Assembly: GCF_023155855.1 (NCBI RefSeq)
Contig: NZ_JAKNUT010000002.1
Span: forward strand, 1-64,000
DNA from: Microbacterium aoyamense
Lineage (GTDB): Bacteria; Actinomycetota; Actinomycetes; Actinomycetales; Microbacteriaceae
Direction of reading: 5' to 3'
Length of the DNA: 64,000 nucleotides
Positions 58,544 through 64,000 of this stretch are shown in pieces. The position numbers and the translations under genes were made by a program. The notes beneath the pieces were generated by a model that was not told the origin of the DNA, searched no databases, and saw only the letters and a list, made by a program, of their open reading frames with translations. Positions within the stretch are counted from its first letter, which is position 1, and each line of letters starts with the position of its first letter.

Positions 58544-59014
58544 ATGTTCGGTGAGCATCGATACTCCGTCCGGACCGAATGGACCGGCGACCGCGGCACC
58601 GGGACATCGGGCTATCGCGACTACGACCGCGCGGTCACGATCGAGATCGACGGCAAGCCCGCTCTGCTCGCGTCATCCGACAAGCCCTTCCGCGGCGATC
58701 CCTCGCGCTGGAATCCCGAAGACCTCCTGCTCGCCGCCCTCAGCGAGTGCCACCTGCTGTCGTATCTGCACGCGTGCGTGACGGCCGGTGTCGTGGTCGT
58801 GGGCTACACCGACCAGGCGTCCGGAGTCATGCGCGAGGACGGCAGAGGGGGCGGTGCGTTCCAGGAGGTCGTCCTGCGGCCGCAGGTCGTCGTCGCCGAC
58901 GAGTCGATGGTGGATGCCGCGACCGCCGCGCACGCGCAGGCCCACGCATGGTGCTTCATCGCGAACTCGGTGAACTTCCCCGTGCGGCACGAGCCGACGA
59001 TCGCTGTCGCCTGA
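58544..59014 (+). CDS. OsmC/Ohr family protein
   Basis: 156 residues from ATG 58544. The two active-site cysteines are placed as in peroxide-reducing OsmC proteins: Cys in AALSECHLLSYLHACV and Cys in AHAWCFIANSVNFPV. The N-terminal strand region contains WTGDRGTGTSGYRDYDRA. It would reduce organic hydroperoxides, with electrons from a dithiol such as lipoamide; the substrate is not proven. A TTG at 58538 could add two residues. Confidence 0.88.
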   Translation: MFGEHRYSVRTEWTGDRGTGTSGYRDYDRAVTIEIDGKPALLASSDKPFRGDPSRWNPEDLLLAALSECHLLSYLHACVTAGVVVVGYTDQASGVMREDGRGGGAFQEVVLRPQVVVADESMVDAATAAHAQAHAWCFIANSVNFPVRHEPTIAVA

Positions 59015-59317
59015 AATCAGTGCCGACGGTCCTCGTCGGAAACCGTAGGAGTTCCGCCCGCACCAGCCCACTGCGACGCGATGGGCCGGCAATTCTCCTC
59101 CGATCTGCCACACAGACGTCCGTCGCAGGGACTCGGTCCATCGCGGCGTGCTCCTGAACCGTCGCGTGCGATCGTTCCGAGCCCCGCGGGTCCGCTGTGC
59201 GGCCATGCGCCGCGGCATGTCCTTCATCTCAGGAACGTTCCGGGCGCCGATCGCCAGATCCTGGAACAGGGCCGATGCCCGGACGTGGCGCTCGAGCGAG
59301 CGAGCCGGCGAACGGGG
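59015..59317. other. Intergenic stretch without a supported gene
   Basis: 303 bases between the convergent OsmC and acyltransferase genes. Short open frames exist on both strands but show no ribosome binding site or recognisable protein. A small hairpin CCGACG-GTCCT-CGTCGG just after the OsmC stop (about 59023-59039) may end that transcript. Confidence 0.6.
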
Positions 59318-60076
59318 TCAGACGCGCTCGTGGGGGAGCACCTGCTTGATGCGCTCGATGGTGCCCTGCGCGGGGACCTCGTTGTAGGCGCCGGCGAGCT
59401 CCTGGCCCGAGAGGGCGTGGATCGCGGCCATGATCTCGTCCGTTGCGAGACGGCGGGCCTTGCCGGATGCTGCGGCGCCGTGGTCCGAGAGGTCGAGCGG
59501 CTCGCCGAACTTGACCGTGATGCGGTGCTTGAGCGACGGCATCGACGCGCCGACGGGCATCACGAGGTCCGTGCCGATGAGCCCGACCGGCACGACAGGT
59601 GCTCCGGTCTGCAGTGCGAGGAACGCGACACCGGTGCGGCCCTTGTACAGGCGACCGTCGGTGGAGCGTGTGCCTTCGGGATACAGGGCGACGGTACGGC
59701 CCTCGTCGAGGAGTCGCTTCTGCTGATCGAGGGCGTCGAGCGCCGCTTGACCCGCGCCGCGGTCGACCGCGATCGCGCCGATCGACGTGAAGAACCATCG
59801 CGAGAAGGGCTTTTCGAAGTAGCTCGACTTGGCGAGGAAGTGCACGGGTCGCGGCGCCGCCACAGGGATCGCGATCGAGTCGATGAACGACAGGTGATTG
59901 CTCGCGAAGATGACCGGCCCGGTCTTAGGCACGTTCGCCTTGCCCTCGACGTGCGGACGATAGATCAGCCGGGCGAGCGGCGTGATCAGGGAGCGGCCGA
60001 GAGCATAGGTGGCGCCCATCTTCCGCGCGGGCTCGGGGGCCGACGCGACCGCTTCGGGATCGGGCGCAGAAGTCAC
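59318..60076 (-). CDS. Lysophospholipid acyltransferase (PlsC-like)
   Basis: 252 residues from GTG. 1-acyl-sn-glycerol-3-phosphate acyltransferase fold: catalytic FASNHLSFIDSIAIP (NHxxxxD) at about 60-74, the YFEKPFSRWFF segment, glycerophosphate-binding ALYPEGTRSTDGRLYKG (PEGTRS) and VVPVGLIGTD. The N-terminus is Ala/Pro-rich; one membrane-embedded helix is likely. It makes phosphatidic acid for membrane lipids; a lipid-modifying paralogue cannot be excluded. Confidence 0.9.
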   Translation of the reverse strand: MTSAPDPEAVASAPEPARKMGATYALGRSLITPLARLIYRPHVEGKANVPKTGPVIFASNHLSFIDSIAIPVAAPRPVHFLAKSSYFEKPFSRWFFTSIGAIAVDRGAGQAALDALDQQKRLLDEGRTVALYPEGTRSTDGRLYKGRTGVAFLALQTGAPVVPVGLIGTDLVMPVGASMPSLKHRITVKFGEPLDLSDHGAAASGKARRLATDEIMAAIHALSGQELAGAYNEVPAQGTIERIKQVLPHERV

Positions 60077-60192
60077 CCGTCGAGGCTACTCCCGATCTCA
60101 TTCCGATATCGGCATGGCCGATTCCCAGCAGGGACAGAGGATTCATGGGGGAGGATGGGGGTTCATCCCCGATTCCTTCGTGAGGTTCCTCC

Positions 60193-61134
60193 GTGCGCAT
60201 TCGTCCGCTCGCCGCTCTGACTCTGGCCGCCGTGGCGGCCGTTCTCCTCGCCGGTTGCACTTCGGCATCGCCTTCGTCCACGCCCACGGCGACCGCGGGC
60301 TCGGACCTCTGCGCGTCCGCCGTGGCCGCTGGCGACGTCGTCGAGGGGATCACCGTCTCGGGCGAAGTGGGGGAGTCCGCCACCGCGGAGTTCACCGCCC
60401 CGCTCGAGGTGTCGACTCTGGAGCGCACGGTGGCGATCGAAGGTGACGGCGCCCAGATCGCAGACGGCGACTACGTCTCGTACGCACTCGCGGTCTTCGA
60501 CGCGACGACGGGTGAAGAGCTGCAGTCCGGCGGCTTCGGCGATGCGCCGCTGCCCGCGATGCCGATCGGCGTCGGCACCGGCCCCGATCAGTTCTTCGGC
60601 TGCGCGACGGCCGGCTCCCGCATCGTCCTGGCGGTGCCCGCGAGCTCTTCCGGCGGTGCTCAGGTCTATGTCATCGACGTCCTCGATGTCACCGCGGCTG
60701 ACGCCTGGTGCGCCGTGACCGAGCCCGGCGACGACTTCGCCTCGGTCGAATTCTCGGCCGATGGCGTCCCGACTGTGACCATCCCCGACGCGGATGCACC
60801 GGAGGGTGTGCAGCTCGAGGTCCTCACGGAGGGTGACGGCGATGTCGTCGAAGAGGGCGACAATGTGACCGTCGACTACGCCGGCGTGAAGTGGAGCGAC
60901 GGCTCGGTGTTCGATTCGAGCTGGGACCGCGGTGAGCCCGCGACCTTTGCGACGACGGGCGTCGTCACCGGATTCCAGCGCGCGCTCGAGGGCCAGAAGG
61001 TCGGCTCGACGGTGCTCGTGTCGATGGCCCCGGCATGCGGCTATGGCGAAGCGGGTTCGAGCGAGCACGAACTCGCCGGTGAGACCCTCGTCTTCGTCGT
61101 GAACATCATCTCGACCGAGCCCGCCGCGGGCTGA
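60193..61134 (+). CDS. FKBP-type peptidyl-prolyl isomerase lipoprotein with two FKBP-like domains
   Basis: 313 residues from GTG 60193. The lipobox AVLLAGCTS (Cys at about 22) marks an outer-face lipoprotein. The C-terminal FKBP domain (about 205-310) contains GDNVTVDYAGVKWSDGSVFD, FATTGVVTGFQRALEGQKVG and SMAPACGYGEAG. The region at about 65-175 repeats the same plan in weaker form (GDYVSYALAVFDATTGEEL, LVPAS-type end). It probably helps fold exported proteins. A hairpin terminator follows. Confidence 0.88.
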   Translation: MRIRPLAALTLAAVAAVLLAGCTSASPSSTPTATAGSDLCASAVAAGDVVEGITVSGEVGESATAEFTAPLEVSTLERTVAIEGDGAQIADGDYVSYALAVFDATTGEELQSGGFGDAPLPAMPIGVGTGPDQFFGCATAGSRIVLAVPASSSGGAQVYVIDVLDVTAADAWCAVTEPGDDFASVEFSADGVPTVTIPDADAPEGVQLEVLTEGDGDVVEEGDNVTVDYAGVKWSDGSVFDSSWDRGEPATFATTGVVTGFQRALEGQKVGSTVLVSMAPACGYGEAGSSEHELAGETLVFVVNIISTEPAAG

Positions 61135-61149
61135 CCCGCATCCCTCCGT

Positions 61150-61180
61150 CGCGCCGCCCTGGTCAGTCCAGGGCGGCGCG
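61150..61180 (+). terminator. Terminator hairpin after the FKBP gene
   Basis: A perfect 13-pair stem (61150-61162 with 61168-61180) with loop TCAGT. The dxr -10 box begins 12 bases later. Confidence 0.8.
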
Positions 61181-61191
61181 AGGCGTTTCGG

Positions 61192-61197
61192 TAGGCT
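61192..61197 (+). promoter_or_regulatory. Putative -10 box (TAGGCT), leaderless start of dxr
   Basis: TAGGCT ends six bases before GTG 61204; no ribosome binding site can fit in between. Confidence 0.5.
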
Positions 61198-61203
61198 GAC
61201 CGG

Positions 61204-62292
61204 GTGCGTCGCATCCTGGTCCTCGGCTCCACCGGTTCGATCGGCACGCAGGCGCTCGACGTCATCCGTGCGAATGCCGACAGGTTCGACGTCGTCGGCC
61301 TCGCGGCGGGTTCCGATCGGGCGGGGATGGATGCCCAGGCCCGCGCATTCGGCGTCGAGCACACCGCCCTGGGCGCCGTCGAGGCGGAGCAGCTCGTCCG
61401 CGACGTCGAGGCCGACGTCGTGCTGAACGGCATCACGGGATCGGTCGGGCTCGGTCCGACGCTCGCGGCCCTCGAGTGCGGGCGCGCGCTCGCGCTGGCG
61501 AACAAGGAATCCCTCATCGTCGGCGGCTCGCTCGTGACCGCGCTCGCCGCGCCCGGGCAGATCGTGCCCGTCGACTCGGAGCATTCTGCGATCGCGCAGG
61601 CGCTCCGATCCGGAACGCACGCCGAAGTCGGGCGGCTCGTGCTGACGGCCTCGGGCGGACCGTTCCGCGGCCGGTCTCGCGCGTCGCTCGAGGACGTCAC
61701 GCCGGCCGAAGCGCTCGCGCACCCGACGTGGGACATGGGCCGGGTCGTCACCACGAACTCCGCGACGCTCGTCAACAAGGGCCTCGAGGTGATCGAGGCG
61801 CATCTGCTCTTCGACGTCCCCTTCGACGACATCGACGTCGTCGTGCATCCGCAGTCGATCGTGCACTCCATGGTCGAGTTCGTCGACGGCTCGACGATCC
61901 TTCAGGCGTCGCCGCCCGACATGCGGCTGCCGATCTCGCTCGGTCTGGACTGGCCGCACCGGGTCGCGGGGGTCGGGATGCCGCTGGATTGGTCGAGCGC
62001 GGCATCCTGGACCTTCCAGCCCCTCGACGAGCAGGCCTTTCCCGCTGTCTCCCTCGCGAAGCAGGTCGGACGCGCGGGCAGCACGTACCCCGCCGTCTAC
62101 AACGCCGCGAACGAGCAGGCCGTCGACGCGTTCCACGACGGCCTGCTCGGGTTCCCCGGCATCGTCGAGACGATCGAGCGCGTCGTCGACGCGCACGAGC
62201 CGCCGACCGCTCTCACGCGCGAGTCGCTCGCCGACGCGGAGCGCTGGGCGAGGGATGCCGCTGACCGCGCGATCGCGGCATCCGGTCAGTAG
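61204..62292 (+). CDS. dxr: 1-deoxy-D-xylulose 5-phosphate reductoisomerase
   Basis: 362 residues. Converts DXP to MEP with NADPH, the committing step of the non-mevalonate isoprenoid pathway. NADPH loop [30 protein letters not shown], metal-binding [12 protein letters not shown] and the flexible loop [12 protein letters not shown] are all present; [15 protein letters not shown] follows. Its products supply undecaprenyl and other isoprenoids. Ends convergently with the MurE-like gene, overlapping it by seven bases. Confidence 0.96.
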   Translation: MRRILVLGSTGSIGTQALDVIRANADRFDVVGLAAGSDRAGMDAQARAFGVEHTALGAVEAEQLVRDVEADVVLNGITGSVGLGPTLAALECGRALALANKESLIVGGSLVTALAAPGQIVPVDSEHSAIAQALRSGTHAEVGRLVLTASGGPFRGRSRASLEDVTPAEALAHPTWDMGRVVTTNSATLVNKGLEVIEAHLLFDVPFDDIDVVVHPQSIVHSMVEFVDGSTILQASPPDMRLPISLGLDWPHRVAGVGMPLDWSSAASWTFQPLDEQAFPAVSLAKQVGRAGSTYPAVYNAANEQAVDAFHDGLLGFPGIVETIERVVDAHEPPTALTRESLADAERWARDAADRAIAASGQ

Positions 62293-63944
62293 ACGGGGCG
62301 CAGGGGATCCGACGCGGGGGTCTCGTCGTCGGGGTAGGGCACGGGCCAGTGCGGCTCGGGCACGGGCCAGCCCGCCGCACGCAGCGCGCGGCGAGAGAGC
62401 TCGCGCGCGGAGTACGGGGTGCGCACTCCCCGGATGTCGCGGTAGTCCTGGTGGCCCGGACCGGCCCAGAGGATCGCGTCGCCCTCGCCGACGAGCGCGA
62501 CGGTCTCGATGATCGCGCGTTCGGGCGGTGAGAACTCGTGGATCTCGGCGTCGGGCCGCGCGCGTCGAGCGCCCTCGATGAGGGTCGCGCGGATCGTGTC
62601 GGGGTTCTCGTGGCGGGGGTGGTGATCGGTGACGACGAGGATGTCGCTGCCCTCGACTCCCGTGCGGCCCATGTCGTGGCGCTTGGTGGCATCGCGGTCG
62701 CCGTCGGCGCCGAAGAGCATGACGACCTTGCCGGGGGTCACTCGGCGCACGGCCGCAAGCGTCTTCTCGAACGCGTCGGGGGAGTGTCCGAAGTCGACGT
62801 ACACGGCCGGTCCGCGGTCGCCCGACACCCGCTCGGTGCGGCCGGGGAGGTAGGCGTCGATGCGCGCGCCGTCGAGCGCCCGCGCGATCCGCTCCCACGC
62901 GTAGCCCGCCTCGAGGATCATGACGATCGCGAGACCCGCATTCGCGGCCATGTGGCGGCCGATCACCGGGACGACGGTCGTGAGCGAACGGCCGTCGGGG
63001 CCGGCGAGGTGGAACTCGGTGCCGTCCTGGCGCTCATCGACGATCGTCACGACCCAGTCGGCGGCGGCCGCGGCATCCGGATCCGTCGCGATCTCGGGCG
63101 TGCCGACGGTGACGGCCGGGACTTCGCACCGGGCGAGCACTTCGGCGCCCGAGGGGTGATCGACCGCGATGACGGCGCGGCGCGAACGGTCGGGGCGGAA
63201 CAGGGGGATCTTGGCCTCGAAGTACTCGCGCATGTCGGCGTAGTCGTCGAGGTGGTCGTGCGTGAGGTTCGTGAAACCCGCGACGTCGAAGACGATCCCG
63301 TCCACGCGGCGGCGCGAGAGCGCCTGGGCGCTCACCTCGACCCCGACGGCTTCGACGCCGCGCTCGCGCATGAGGGCGAGCAGGGCGTGCATCTCGTACG
63401 CCTCGGGAGTCGTCAGGCGCGACACGATGACCTGGCCGGCGATGTGGCGCTCGGCCGTCGACGAGAGGCCCGTCACGACCCCGAGCTGACCGAGGATCCC
63501 CTCGAGCAGGTGCGACACGCTCGTCTTGCCGTTGGTGCCCGTCGTGCCGAAGAGCAGCGGCAGGTCGTCGTCCGCGCCCGTGCGGTAGACCCAGGCCGAC
63601 AGGTCGCCCAGGAGGGCGCGCGGGTCGTCGACGATGAGCACGGGGAGGCCGGTGGATGCCGCGGCATCCGCGCCCGTGGCATCCGTCACGATGGCGACGG
63701 CTCCCTTGTCGGCCGCGACCGCTGCGAACTCGGCCCCGTGCCGATTGACGCCCTGCGCCGCGATGAAGGCGTCGCCGGAGCGCAGGTCGGCCGTCGCGAG
63801 CGTCAGGCCCGTCAGCTGCACACCGGCGGTGTCGCCGCGGACCTCGGTCGCGAAGCGGTCGGCGAGGTCGGCGAGGTCGTGCACGGGGGGCGCGTCCGGC
63901 CGCAGCACGGGCGGGATGTTCGAGGGGGCTGTGTCACTGCTCAT
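62286..63944 (-). CDS. MurE-like Mur ligase
   Basis: 552 residues. N-terminal UDP-substrate domain (about 20-120), central ATPase domain with P-loop [20 protein letters not shown] and [20 protein letters not shown], and C-terminal domain. The motif that in diaminopimelate-adding MurE reads DNPR is HHPR here ([12 protein letters not shown]), so another substrate at this position is likely. It may add the third residue of the wall peptide or modify a related precursor; a second MurE probably resides in the division/cell-wall cluster elsewhere. The start at 63944 is 56 bases from the window edge. Confidence 0.82.
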   Translation of the reverse strand: MSSDTAPSNIPPVLRPDAPPVHDLADLADRFATEVRGDTAGVQLTGLTLATADLRSGDAFIAAQGVNRHGAEFAAVAADKGAVAIVTDATGADAAASTGLPVLIVDDPRALLGDLSAWVYRTGADDDLPLLFGTTGTNGKTSVSHLLEGILGQLGVVTGLSSTAERHIAGQVIVSRLTTPEAYEMHALLALMRERGVEAVGVEVSAQALSRRRVDGIVFDVAGFTNLTHDHLDDYADMREYFEAKIPLFRPDRSRRAVIAVDHPSGAEVLARCEVPAVTVGTPEIATDPDAAAAADWVVTIVDERQDGTEFHLAGPDGRSLTTVVPVIGRHMAANAGLAIVMILEAGYAWERIARALDGARIDAYLPGRTERVSGDRGPAVYVDFGHSPDAFEKTLAAVRRVTPGKVVMLFGADGDRDATKRHDMGRTGVEGSDILVVTDHHPRHENPDTIRATLIEGARRARPDAEIHEFSPPERAIIETVALVGEGDAILWAGPGHQDYRDIRGVRTPYSARELSRRALRAAGWPVPEPHWPVPYPDDETPASDPLRPVY

Positions 63945-64000
63945 GGCCTGACCATCCTCTCACTCCCGACGCGCGGAACCGGGCGAGGGCCGCGGCCCCC

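Overview
The window is 64 kb of high-G+C DNA from an actinobacterium. Gene order, short -10 boxes of the TAGnnT type directly before many start codons, and gene content (a Pls-type poly(amino acid) synthetase, a short AtpC, a MurE-like ligase outside a dcw cluster) suggest Microbacteriaceae, most likely Microbacterium. The genus is inferred; no 16S gene is present.

Bases 1-8,890 look like acquired DNA. They start with the right end of an IS256-family insertion sequence, followed by a membrane-anchored HExxH protein, a membrane protein, an ECF sigma factor overlapping a membrane partner gene, and a Fic protein with palindromes in its promoter. Next comes an integration module: a putative replication initiator with iteron-like repeats inside its gene, an excisionase-like protein, a small HTH protein and a tyrosine recombinase that stops 25 bp from the 3' end of tRNA-Arg(CCG). 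That is the usual attachment-site geometry. The other end of the element was not found and is probably left of the window.

Bases 9,068-21,000 hold a rifampin ADP-ribosyltransferase (arr), then a phosphopantetheinyl transferase facing a two-gene unit of M1 peptidase and a 1,307-residue Pls-type synthetase. The adenylation pocket read from the sequence suggests a basic substrate such as lysine. A histone-H1-like protein, a large LuxR-family regulator, an SGNH hydrolase, a transglutaminase-like protein and an ArsR/SRPBCC pair follow.

Bases 22,209-40,559 are mostly core genes: argS, a DUF2993 protein, the overlapping run lysA-hom-thrC-thrB, rho, prfA, then cysE/cysK on the minus strand, prmC, a TsaC/Sua5-type gene and a WecA-like transferase. 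Right after prfA lies a 1,032-bp insert with one membrane-protein gene, bounded by a 40-bp perfect direct repeat of the prfA 3' end. Removing one repeat unit would restore a normal prfA.

Bases 40,062-47,540 are the complete F1Fo ATP synthase operon (atpI-like, atpB-E-F-H-A-G-D-C), closed by a strong hairpin. Bases 47,607-63,944 carry YaaA, two small membrane proteins, an aldo-keto reductase, a PP2C phosphatase next to an EccC/FtsK-type ATPase, an amino-acid permease with alanine dehydrogenase and an asparaginase, an OsmC protein, an acyltransferase, an FKBP lipoprotein, dxr and a MurE-like ligase.
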